64,000 nt of DNA. Origin: Sphingobacterium sp. JB170. Its GTDB lineage: Bacteria > Bacteroidota > Bacteroidia > Sphingobacteriales > Sphingobacteriaceae. This document shows positions 33,916 to 42,564 of this stretch, piece by piece. The stretch spans positions 1 to 64,000 of the forward strand of contig NZ_FUKU01000055.1 of NCBI RefSeq assembly GCF_900163865.1, given 5' to 3'. The notes under the pieces are model-generated. The model had not been told where the DNA came from, did no database searches, and was given only the letters and a program-made list of their open reading frames with translations. The number at the start of each line of letters is the position of its first letter. Within the stretch, counting starts at the first letter, position 1. The translations under genes were made by a program, and so were the position numbers.

Positions 33916-35799
33916 ATGAAGAATATACTTTCCTTTATGCTGCTCCTGCTATTTTTCGGGTGCGAAAAGAAACATGAACTTCCCCCTTCTCCCGGACGGA
34001 TGATTAAAGACTTTAAATTGGAAACCGGCCAGTATGGCAATGCTACGATCTATCAGGAGGAAGGCACATTTAAGATTCTCGTACGCGTGCTGAGCGGTAC
34101 GGATCTTAAACGTGTTGTACCCATTATTACTTTATCACAGGGAGCCAGTTGCAATATTGCCACGGGTGAGCCCATCGATGCATCGGACAGTGGCAAGATA
34201 ATATTCAGTGTCACGGCCGCCTCCGGGGAGGTGAGAGACTGGGAGGTGGAGTTCAGGGTCTACGACTCGAGTATATCGGATTACGGCACCTACAGCATAT
34301 CGGTGAATGACGGATCGGCTGTTATGCAGGTGATTGGGGATCTCTCATTTAACGAAAAGTATGTAGCGGGCGCGCTGATTCATGTAGCGGCTGCCGAAGC
34401 AGAAACGGGCGAAAACCTCAAGCGCTGGCAAGAGTGGGATATTATCTATCATTCCTCGGCCGGCGGAGCGAAGTACTATCAGCTGCGCAGCCTGCATAGC
34501 GGTTTGTTTTTGAATGCCGCGGAGTCTGGCACGCAGCTCGCACAAGATTGGGAACGCACCGATGGAAATATTGATGAGCAGCTCTGGCAGATCGAAGAAT
34601 CCCCGAATGCGGGTAAATTTAAAATATCCAATAAAGCGAATGGCTTGTTTTTGACATTAAGTGCCGACGGTGGCGTAATAGCCCAGCCCCAAAAGGAGCA
34701 GGACAGCCAACTATGGGCCATCACCAAGCTGCCTCGGGATAGCTACCGCGATGGCCGGGTGACGAATTTTTTCAACAGGACGACCGGGTCCGTTGCTTTT
34801 GACCAAGGAACGAGTATACCGCTTAACGATGGTCGCGTTTTATGGATTACCCAGGATGCCTGGTACGAGGGTTCGCTCGCTCCCAGCGGGAATCTATACG
34901 GCAACCATTTTATTTCCTACTCCAACTCGATTATTATCCAACCGTCGATCGATAATTGGAGTCCACAAGCGCCAATGATGAGTGCCGACGGGCGGATGCA
35001 CAATATCGGTAATATCGTACCAAAGCGCGAAGGTAAAGATTGGAGCTGGCCTGGGCCGGGCGTGCAGCTCGGTGATGCTGTATACCTACATGCTGGGGAA
35101 GGCAATAACCTTGGCTCGGCGGACGACAATCAAGCCCTGTTTAAGCTTACGCCCGTATCGGCAACGCACTGGAACGTTGAGCGTACCACTCCGCCCGGAC
35201 TAACGGCGGCAGAAAAGCTGATCAACTATGCCGCGGGGATGGTTAAAGCGTCCGATGGGTATGTGTACGCCTTTGGCACGCGCGGTGACCCAGAGAGTTT
35301 TGGCTTCGCTTCGTACTTGCATCTCGCGCGGTTCAAGCAAGATAACCCGCAAGAATGGACATTTTGGGACGGCAGTTCCTGGGAGACGGTAGCCTCGTCT
35401 GCCGAGCAAGCCCGCGTCAATAATGCGCTGGGAACAAGCTCCGTGGGGTATTTAAATGGGAAATACATCCACCTAACGATGGACCAAGGTTTTTACTGCG
35501 GGATTCCTTCGCTAAACATGTATATATCGACCGCGAGCAGCCCGACGGGCCCGTTTAGCACCCCGACGCTGGTACACCACTTTACCGAATTTTATAAAGG
35601 ATACAACGCGCGGGTGTACACCCCTTCGTTGCATACCGAGTCGGTCAATGGGCGCAATGAGCTGCTGGTGACCTACAGTATAAACTACGGTGCGTGTGAA
35701 GAAAACGGCGAACAGATCAAAGAGGAGGACGGTAACTTTGATCCCTATTACTACCGCGTTAAAGGCATCCGAATACCTTACGAGATGTTTGGTCTCTAG
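33916..35799 (+). CDS. Surface lipoprotein with ricin-type lectin and beta-propeller-like domains
   Basis: A 627-residue lipoprotein (signal ending LLFFGC, Cys near 16). An N-terminal Ig-like domain with DUF5018-style sequence (about 25-118: MIKDFKLETGQ..., ISVTAASGEVRDWEVEF type) precedes a beta-trefoil, ricin-type domain (about 120-275) with three QLW/QxW marks (YYQLRSLHSGLFLNA, EQLWQIEES, SQLWAITK). The C-terminal 350 residues read like a five-bladed propeller hydrolase (DUF4185/DUF5005 type): GRVLWITQDAWYEG, WSWPGPGVQLGDAVYLHAGEG, YVYAFGTRGD and YISTASSPTGPF. It probably binds and perhaps cleaves glycan at the surface. It is separated from the next gene by 313 bases with their own promoter. 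Confidence 0.65.
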   Translation: MKNILSFMLLLLFFGCEKKHELPPSPGRMIKDFKLETGQYGNATIYQEEGTFKILVRVLSGTDLKRVVPIITLSQGASCNIATGEPIDASDSGKIIFSVTAASGEVRDWEVEFRVYDSSISDYGTYSISVNDGSAVMQVIGDLSFNEKYVAGALIHVAAAEAETGENLKRWQEWDIIYHSSAGGAKYYQLRSLHSGLFLNAAESGTQLAQDWERTDGNIDEQLWQIEESPNAGKFKISNKANGLFLTLSADGGVIAQPQKEQDSQLWAITKLPRDSYRDGRVTNFFNRTTGSVAFDQGTSIPLNDGRVLWITQDAWYEGSLAPSGNLYGNHFISYSNSIIIQPSIDNWSPQAPMMSADGRMHNIGNIVPKREGKDWSWPGPGVQLGDAVYLHAGEGNNLGSADDNQALFKLTPVSATHWNVERTTPPGLTAAEKLINYAAGMVKASDGYVYAFGTRGDPESFGFASYLHLARFKQDNPQEWTFWDGSSWETVASSAEQARVNNALGTSSVGYLNGKYIHLTMDQGFYCGIPSLNMYISTASSPTGPFSTPTLVHHFTEFYKGYNARVYTPSLHTESVNGRNELLVTYSINYGACEENGEQIKEEDGNFDPYYYRVKGIRIPYEMFGL

Positions 35800-36001
35800 T
35801 TGCCATTTTTGTGGCGTGCGGACGCGAAACCTCGCGACATGCTCGGAAAAGGCCCGCATTTAGGCTTGAAATCGTTCTACAGCATTTACCAAATTAGATG
35901 GTAGTTCATGTTTTAAAATATTGTTATTAAATGGTTTAGGTGATTCGATACTTTACAATCATTTACCACAGCCTCTACCGCTTAGTAAATATAGCGCTAG
36001 T

Positions 36002-36022
36002 GGTTTATAAATTTGTTTGCCA
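36002..36022 (+). promoter_or_regulatory. PUL promoter element, copy 2
   Basis: GGTTTATAAATTTGTTTGCCA, with -7 box TAAATTTG at 36008-36015, closely repeats the element at 33723-33744. Similarity continues weakly downstream (GGCA..., then GCTAGG in both). It likely drives the long SGNH-to-SusC transcript. The rest of 35800-36112 has no ORF. Confidence 0.5.
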
Positions 36023-36112
36023 TTGAGGTGCGGCACCAGCCGGCTAGGTTTACTGGCCAGAGGCGAAGTCTGCATCTTGAATGCTCAACCGGTAGAAAAT
36101 TATAAACTCAAC

Positions 36113-37510
36113 ATGAAAAATCTATTATTAAAAAAATGGTACCTGTCCTTTTTATTGTTCGCTCTGCTTGATACGACATCCCATGCGCAGCAAATAGCGC
36201 CATTCAAAGAGAATGACCGCGTGGTATTCTTAGGCAACAGCATCACCGATGGTGGGCATTACCATTCGTACATCTGGCTTTACTATATGACACGCTTTCC
36301 GGCAATGAACCTCACGGTGCTGAATGCGGGCATTGGCGGCGATACGGTATGGGAAATGCTACGGCGCATTGATGGCGATGTATTCAGCAAGCAGCCGACG
36401 GTGCTGTTTACCACTTTCGGTATGAATGACACGGGGTACTTGGAGTATAATGAACAGGAAGCGGATAAGTTCGCTGATCAGAAAGTAGAAGAATCTCGCC
36501 AGGGATATATGCAGATGGAAGAGCGCTATAAGCAGCTCGTGGATACCCGGATCGTGTTGCTGGGAAGCTCTCCTTATGATGAACACGTAAAGATAGCAGA
36601 TAATACGCCGCTAAAAAGTAAAAATAAAGCCATGCTGCGCGTAGTAGACTTTCAGCGCGAGTCGGCCCAGGCCAATGGCTGGGAGTTTTATGATTTCAAC
36701 CAGCCCATGAGCGCATTCAGTGCGCGTATGCAGAAAGATGATCCTTACTTTACTTTGTCGGGAAACGACCGCGTGCACCCGGATCTCGATGGGCACATGG
36801 TTATGGCGTATCTGATTTTAAAAGCGCAAGGCTTTAGCGGCACCAAGGTCGCCGAGATGGATATTGATGCAGCGCACGGTAAAGTGCTGGTGAGCGAGAA
36901 CTGCAGTCTCTCGGATCTTCACAAGACTGCTGCAGGGTGGAACTTCGATTACCAGGCTAACGCCCTTCCTTACCCGCTGGATACCGTAGCGCGCGGCTGG
37001 GGTAGTAAAAAGAGCCAGTACGATGCGATGGCGGTTGTACCCTTTATGGAAGAGATGAACCAAGAGCTGCTGCGTGTGCGCGGGCTGAAAGGAAACTATA
37101 AGCTGCTGATCGACCAGGTGGAGATTGGTAGCTGGTCCGCAACCGCGTTTGAAAAGGGGATAAATCTTGCTGCGCTGGATCACACCCCGCAATACCAACA
37201 GGCGCGGCGCATCATGTACCTTAACGAAGAACGCTGGGAGATTGAGCGCCGCTTTCGCGATTACGCCTGGGTGCAGTACAATTTTTTTCAGCCCAAAGGA
37301 CTTTTGAACGCCAATAACCGCAAGGCGATTGAAGTGTTTCAGGAGCATGAGCAAAGTGACGGCTGGCTGCGTGCCAAGGGCGATCTATACGCGAAAGCCA
37401 TGTTCCCCGAGATCAGAAAGGCATGGAACGACGAGATGGAGCTCTTGCTGCAAGCCATTAAACGTACGAGCGTGCCGCAAAAAAGGACGATCAGCCTAGT
37501 GCGTATATAG
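36113..37510 (+). CDS. SGNH/GDSL-family hydrolase, exported
   Basis: The ATG at 36113 is preferred over the frame start at 36017 because it gives a signal peptide (LLLKKWYLSFLLFALL...SHAQ) and the frame start lies within the promoter element. The 465-residue protein has an SGNH fold: block I FLGNSITDGG (Ser43), block II NAGIGGDTVWEML, block III FGMNDTGY (Asn105), block V DRVHPDLDGH. The C-terminal 200 residues form a helical extension. Such enzymes remove acetyl or other ester groups from polysaccharides. It opens a tightly packed run of enzyme genes, 12 bases before the GH38-like gene, so deacylation of the mannoside substrate is likely. Confidence 0.85.
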   Translation: MKNLLLKKWYLSFLLFALLDTTSHAQQIAPFKENDRVVFLGNSITDGGHYHSYIWLYYMTRFPAMNLTVLNAGIGGDTVWEMLRRIDGDVFSKQPTVLFTTFGMNDTGYLEYNEQEADKFADQKVEESRQGYMQMEERYKQLVDTRIVLLGSSPYDEHVKIADNTPLKSKNKAMLRVVDFQRESAQANGWEFYDFNQPMSAFSARMQKDDPYFTLSGNDRVHPDLDGHMVMAYLILKAQGFSGTKVAEMDIDAAHGKVLVSENCSLSDLHKTAAGWNFDYQANALPYPLDTVARGWGSKKSQYDAMAVVPFMEEMNQELLRVRGLKGNYKLLIDQVEIGSWSATAFEKGINLAALDHTPQYQQARRIMYLNEERWEIERRFRDYAWVQYNFFQPKGLLNANNRKAIEVFQEHEQSDGWLRAKGDLYAKAMFPEIRKAWNDEMELLLQAIKRTSVPQKRTISLVRI

Positions 37511-37522
37511 CAACCTCCATTA

Positions 37523-40093
37523 ATGAGAAGAAAAACAAACATATTATCCCTGTTGCTGGCTTTATCAGCCTGCACGGGCCTATACGCACAAAAGCCTTAT
37601 TTTGTTGATGGTTATCACGGCGGCGTGTACGGGCATTACCCTTCTTGGGTAACGGGCTTTATGATCGAAAAGCTTGCTGCGCACCCCGAGTGGAAGATCG
37701 GCATGGAGATCGAGCCAGAAACCTGGGACTCCGTTAAAATAGACCAACCCCAGGCTTACGCCGCGTTTGCCGAGCTCGCAGCCGATCGCAGAATCGATTT
37801 TACCAATCCAACCTACGCGCAGCCGTACTGCTATAATATATCCGGGGAAAGCATTATCCGGCAGTTTGCATACGGTATGCAGAAGATTAACACGCATTTC
37901 CCTGCCGTTACTTTCACGAGCTACGCCGTGGAAGAACCCTGCTTTACCAGCAGCTTACCGCAACTGCTCAAGCAGTTCGGTTTTAAGTACGCGGTATTGA
38001 AATGCCCGAACACCTGTTGGGGTGGCTATACCGCAGCCTACGGTGGTGAGCTGGTGAACTGGGTTGGTCCTGAGGGAACCTCAATCCTCACCGTGCCGCG
38101 CTACGCCTCCGAAGCACTCCAGGAGAACTCCACCTGGCAGACCACGGCATGGAACAATTCCAATACCTTTTTACAGGCCGCTTACGCGCAAGGTATCGCT
38201 AATCCGGTCGGGATGTGTTACCAGGATGCCGGCTGGGACAATGGTCCGTGGCTAGGGCATGGCGAGCAGGTGAAAAACGAATCCACCTACCTCACCTGGA
38301 CAGAATATTTTAAAGATATATCCACGGGCAAGTCTACCGATGACTGGCGGCTAAGCCAAGAAGATATCCGCGTGAACCTCATGTGGGGGAGCCAGGCGCT
38401 ACAGCGTATCGCTCAGGATGTGCGTAAATCAGAAAACAATATCATGGTAGCGGAGAAAATTGGTGCGATGGCTTACATCGATAATGATTTCCGGCCCGCA
38501 CCCGAAGATGAAAACGAAGCCTGGCGAACCTTAATGATGGCCCAGCACCACGACTCGTGGATTGTGCCTTACAACCAGCTTGCTAAAGGACGTACGTGGG
38601 AGCAGGCCGTACGCGCGTGGACCAATACCAGCGATAGCCTTTCCACGCGGATGATCGCCAGCGCGCTGGATAGTTACCCTATTTCAACGGAAGTGTCAAG
38701 GCAAGGCACAAACGATACGATCGGTTACGTGAAGGTTTTTAATACCGTCGCCGCCAGCCGCTCGCAAGTGATGCGCGTAGCCTTGCCGCCGGCGCTATCT
38801 ATTTATGATATAACCATCTATGATCAAGGTGGTAAACATTCAGTTAGTGAAGTGTCAGTACAAGATGGTCGCTCGTGGCTACTTTTTCGCCCGGAGTTCA
38901 CCGGTCTTGGGTATCAAAGCTATGTATTAGTAAATAAGGAGCCCCATCGTAGCCAGAACAAGGCGATCCAGCAGGTGCATGTCGATGCAAAAGGGAACTG
39001 CATCATCGAGAATGCCATGTATAAAATCACACTCGACGGGACTAAAGGAGGCGTGATCAGCAGCCTTAAAGCGAAATATGCCGCAAACAAAGAATTCGTG
39101 GAGCAAAATGGTGAGTATGCCTTTGGTGAGCTGGCAGGGCATTTTGTTCAGCAGGACAGTTTCCTTTCGAGCAAGAACAAGCCCGCGAAAATTACGGTGC
39201 TCGAAGATAACCCGTTTCTAGTACAGGTAAAAGTGCAAGGACATATCGGGGAGCATCCTTTCAGCCAGACGATCACCCTAGAAGCCGGGCAACGGCGCAT
39301 AGATTTCGATCTACAGGTGGACTGGCTGCACAACGTCGGCATTGGCGAGTATAAGCAACAGCACGACTGGACGGACAATAGGCGTGCTTATACCGATGAC
39401 CGCTATAAGTTAAAAGTGCTGTTTCCCAATTCGCTCGTCAAGCCCAGTCTGTATAAAGACGCGCCATTTGATGTGACCAAAAGTGAACAAGAGAACACAT
39501 TTTTTGGCTCTTGGGACGCTATAAAACACAACGTGATACTACACTGGGTGGACTTAATGCAGCAAGATGAAGCGTACGGCCTCGCCTTATTTTCGGATCA
39601 TACTACCTCGTACCTGCACGGACGGGACTACCCGCTAGGCCTGACCGCGCAGTATTCCGGGGTAGGCCTGTGGGGTGTCGACTACAAGATCACCGGCCCA
39701 CTAAAGATGCGCTATGCACTTCTGCCGCACGTCGGCAGCTGGCAACGCGCTAAGATCGCAGCGGAAAGCAACTTCTGGAATGAGCCCTTGCTGGGCGTAA
39801 TCGCGGCGGATGCTGGCCAGAACAAGAATTTTGTGCGCTTGGGAGATAGCGGGTTGGAGGTGTCGGCCATGAAGGAGCAGGGCGATGAGCTGTTGCTGCG
39901 CCTTTACAACGCAGCGGGCGAAGACAAACCGCAGCAGGTTGACCTGGGCTTTACTGTTTCTCAGATCCACCAGGTGCTCCTTAATGGTAAGCTTGTCGCT
40001 CCGATGGCCTTTCAAAGTAGCGGCGGTAAGACCACCTTTAACGTTGAGATACCACAATTTGGAATTCAAACGTATCGAATTAAGAAAAAATAA
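37523..40093 (+). CDS. GH38-like exported glycosidase, probable alpha-mannosidase
   Basis: An 856-residue protein with a signal peptide (ending GLYAQ). The N-terminal catalytic-type domain (about 25-350) resembles GH38: YFVDGYHGGVYG near residue 26, MEIEPETWDS, FTSYAVEEPCFTSSLPQLLKQFGFKYAVL, and MMAQHHDSWIVPYN (342-344) matching the family QHHD metal-ligand motif. A three-helix middle and a beta-sandwich C-terminal part (about 480-856) follow. Differences from classical GH38 are that the His-x-Asp zinc motif reads His32-Gly-Gly and the nucleophile region reads Glu-Glu-Pro instead of Asp. It adjoins two GH92 genes. It could be a divergent GH38 subgroup or a related unclassified family. Confidence 0.65.
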   Translation: MRRKTNILSLLLALSACTGLYAQKPYFVDGYHGGVYGHYPSWVTGFMIEKLAAHPEWKIGMEIEPETWDSVKIDQPQAYAAFAELAADRRIDFTNPTYAQPYCYNISGESIIRQFAYGMQKINTHFPAVTFTSYAVEEPCFTSSLPQLLKQFGFKYAVLKCPNTCWGGYTAAYGGELVNWVGPEGTSILTVPRYASEALQENSTWQTTAWNNSNTFLQAAYAQGIANPVGMCYQDAGWDNGPWLGHGEQVKNESTYLTWTEYFKDISTGKSTDDWRLSQEDIRVNLMWGSQALQRIAQDVRKSENNIMVAEKIGAMAYIDNDFRPAPEDENEAWRTLMMAQHHDSWIVPYNQLAKGRTWEQAVRAWTNTSDSLSTRMIASALDSYPISTEVSRQGTNDTIGYVKVFNTVAASRSQVMRVALPPALSIYDITIYDQGGKHSVSEVSVQDGRSWLLFRPEFTGLGYQSYVLVNKEPHRSQNKAIQQVHVDAKGNCIIENAMYKITLDGTKGGVISSLKAKYAANKEFVEQNGEYAFGELAGHFVQQDSFLSSKNKPAKITVLEDNPFLVQVKVQGHIGEHPFSQTITLEAGQRRIDFDLQVDWLHNVGIGEYKQQHDWTDNRRAYTDDRYKLKVLFPNSLVKPSLYKDAPFDVTKSEQENTFFGSWDAIKHNVILHWVDLMQQDEAYGLALFSDHTTSYLHGRDYPLGLTAQYSGVGLWGVDYKITGPLKMRYALLPHVGSWQRAKIAAESNFWNEPLLGVIAADAGQNKNFVRLGDSGLEVSAMKEQGDELLLRLYNAAGEDKPQQVDLGFTVSQIHQVLLNGKLVAPMAFQSSGGKTTFNVEIPQFGIQTYRIKKK

Positions 40094-40110
40094 AGATAAA
40101 AATATAATAC

Positions 40111-42456
40111 ATGTTTATAAGAGTACGAATATTTGCCATGCTGTTTTGCGTTCTATGGTCCCTTCATTCCTGCAGCGAAACGCGCCGTGAAAAGCCGTTA
40201 AATGTAGTGGACTATGTCAATCCGTTCATTGGAGCGAGTACCAATGTAGGCGCCGCGGATGCTTACCATGGTTTGGGCAAAACATTTCCTGGAGCGACAA
40301 CACCCTACGGTATGGTGCAGGTGAGCCCCAATACCATTACCGGCGGCGATAACAGTTCGGGGTATAGTGATGAGCATCGTACGATCGAAGGGTTCGCCTT
40401 TACACAGATGAGTGGCGTGGGTTGGTATGGTGATCTAGGAAATCTACTGGTAATGCCTACAACTGGAGACCTGCAGCTTATCGCGGGCAAGGAAGACGGT
40501 AGCATAAGCGGGTACCGCTCGGGCTACGATAAAAGCTCCGAAGTAGCAAAAGCAGGCTACTACAGCGTGGATCTCACTGATTATAACATTAAAGTGGAAA
40601 CTACCGCCGCCCCGCACAGTGGCATGATGCGCTTCACCTTTCCGGAGCATAAGCGCTCGCGCATACAGATCGATCTAGCGCGCCGCGTGGGGGGGACATC
40701 CACCGAACAGTTTATCCAAAAGATCGACGCGCATACCATCGGCGGCTGGATGCGCTGCACGCCCGAGGGCGGCGGCTGGGGCAATGGTGAGGGTAGCGCC
40801 GATTACACGGTTTACTTTTACGCCAGGTTTAGCAAGCCGCTGGAGGATTACGGGGTGTGGAAGGCTGATATTCCGGATGACTGGGTGCGAAAACGAGAGG
40901 AAGTAGTCAGCGCCGATTACCTCGCGTACGTGCAAAAGGCATCCTTGATCGATCGCCCCGAACAGCAGCAGGGCGATCACCTGGGCTTTTTTACGGAATT
41001 TGAAACCGCGAGCAGTGAGCAGGTCACCCTGCAAGTCGGCATTTCATTTGTCGATTTGGCGGGTGCTAAAAATAACTTTAATCAAGAAATAAAGGGCAAG
41101 TCCTTCGAGCTGGTGCGTCAGCAGGCAAACGATCTATGGAACAAGGAACTCGGCCGGATTGCAATCCAGGGCGGGACGGGGGATCAAAAGACTATATTTT
41201 ATACTGCGCTATACCACACGATGATAGACCCCCGTACCTATACCGATGTTGACGGCCGTTATATAGGAGGCGATAAGCAGATACGGGAGGACAGCTCGTT
41301 CACTAAACGCACCATGTTTAGCGGCTGGGATGTCTTTCGCAGCCAGTTTCCCCTGCAGACGATCATCAACCCTGAACTGGTGAACGATCAGCTCAACTCG
41401 CTGATCACCCTTGCCCGCGAGTCGGGCCGCGGGTATTACGAGCGTTGGGAAATTATGAATGCCTATTCGGGCTGCATGATCGGTAATCCCGCACTATCGG
41501 TACTCGCCGACGCCTACGTGAAAGGGATAAGAGGATACGACCTCGAGGAGGCCTATCGTTACGCGCTGAACACCTCTAAAAAGTTTGGTAACGATTCTCT
41601 CGGATATTCGGGGCCTCCTTTTAGTATCTCCAACACGCTGGAGTATGCCTACACGGATTGGTGTATCGCTCAGCTTGCGCAGGGACTTGGAAAGAAGGAC
41701 GATGAGCAGGAATTTTTACAAAAATCGCTGGCCTACCGCGAAATATTTGACGCCGGCAAAAGGTGGTTTCGACCGCGTAAAATCGATGGCAGCTGGGAGC
41801 CGTGGCCCGCGCAGGGGCGCATAAAAGAGTGGTACGGCACAATCGAGAGTAACCCTTATCAGCAAGGATGGTTTGTGCCGCATGACATTCCTGGCATGAT
41901 AGCACTTATGGGCGGTAGGGAATCCGCATTGGCTGATCTGCGCGCTTTTTTTGAAAAAACGCCGCAGAACATGCTCTGGAATGATTACTACAACCACGCC
42001 AATGAGCCGGTCCACCTGGTGCCCTTTCTATTTAATTACCTGGGCTCCCCTTGGGAGACACAGAAATGGACGCGATACATCTGCGAAACAGCGTATAAGA
42101 ATTCTGTCGAAGGGATCGTGGGCAACGAGGATGTCGGGCAGATGTCGGCCTGGTACGTGCTCGCTTCGGCGGGGCTGCATCCGGCATGTCCGGGAAGCAC
42201 GCGCATGGAAATAACCAGTCCTGTTTTTGCGCAGGTTGACTTCCGCCTGGATAACGATTACTACGAAGGCAAGCAGTTTACCGTGAAGGCGCATAATAAC
42301 CTAGAGGGCAAAAACAGCTATATCCAAAAAGCGCTCCTGAACGGGAAGCCTTACCAAAAGTCCCATATCGACTTTGCGGAGATAGCCGCCGGCGGAACAC
42401 TAGAGCTTTTCATGGGCGATAAACCCAACAAAGGGTGGGGGATAGCGGCAAGTTAA
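40111..42456 (+). CDS. GH92 alpha-mannosidase, lipoprotein
   Basis: A 781-residue GH92 enzyme with lipoprotein signal (WSLHSC, Cys near residue 23). Family marks are VDYVNPFIGAS, PGATTPYGMVQVSPNT, SGYSDEHRTIEGFAFTQMSGVGWYGDLGNLLVMPT, YHTMIDPRTYTDVDGRYIGGD, MFSGWDVFRSQFPLQTIINP, and the C-terminal GNEDVGQMSAWYVLASAGLHPACPGS. GH92 enzymes are calcium-dependent inverting exo-alpha-mannosidases acting on N-glycan and mannan branches. It lies 17 bases after the GH38-like gene and is followed by a second, distinct GH92, implying different linkage specificities. Confidence 0.95.
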   Translation: MFIRVRIFAMLFCVLWSLHSCSETRREKPLNVVDYVNPFIGASTNVGAADAYHGLGKTFPGATTPYGMVQVSPNTITGGDNSSGYSDEHRTIEGFAFTQMSGVGWYGDLGNLLVMPTTGDLQLIAGKEDGSISGYRSGYDKSSEVAKAGYYSVDLTDYNIKVETTAAPHSGMMRFTFPEHKRSRIQIDLARRVGGTSTEQFIQKIDAHTIGGWMRCTPEGGGWGNGEGSADYTVYFYARFSKPLEDYGVWKADIPDDWVRKREEVVSADYLAYVQKASLIDRPEQQQGDHLGFFTEFETASSEQVTLQVGISFVDLAGAKNNFNQEIKGKSFELVRQQANDLWNKELGRIAIQGGTGDQKTIFYTALYHTMIDPRTYTDVDGRYIGGDKQIREDSSFTKRTMFSGWDVFRSQFPLQTIINPELVNDQLNSLITLARESGRGYYERWEIMNAYSGCMIGNPALSVLADAYVKGIRGYDLEEAYRYALNTSKKFGNDSLGYSGPPFSISNTLEYAYTDWCIAQLAQGLGKKDDEQEFLQKSLAYREIFDAGKRWFRPRKIDGSWEPWPAQGRIKEWYGTIESNPYQQGWFVPHDIPGMIALMGGRESALADLRAFFEKTPQNMLWNDYYNHANEPVHLVPFLFNYLGSPWETQKWTRYICETAYKNSVEGIVGNEDVGQMSAWYVLASAGLHPACPGSTRMEITSPVFAQVDFRLDNDYYEGKQFTVKAHNNLEGKNSYIQKALLNGKPYQKSHIDFAEIAAGGTLELFMGDKPNKGWGIAAS

Positions 42457-42564
42457 AATAAAACTGACGCGTGAGAAGATGTAGGTTTCCCGTTAGTCGC
42501 GGCGGGATATATGCTGGACAGAAAGGGAAATAGAGGAATTAAGAAAGCTAACAATGGAACAAAT

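Noticed and set aside
36818..37354. 178-codon antisense frame under the SGNH hydrolase gene
   Set aside because: A by-product of the GC-rich codon use on the plus strand; no signal, no known motif.
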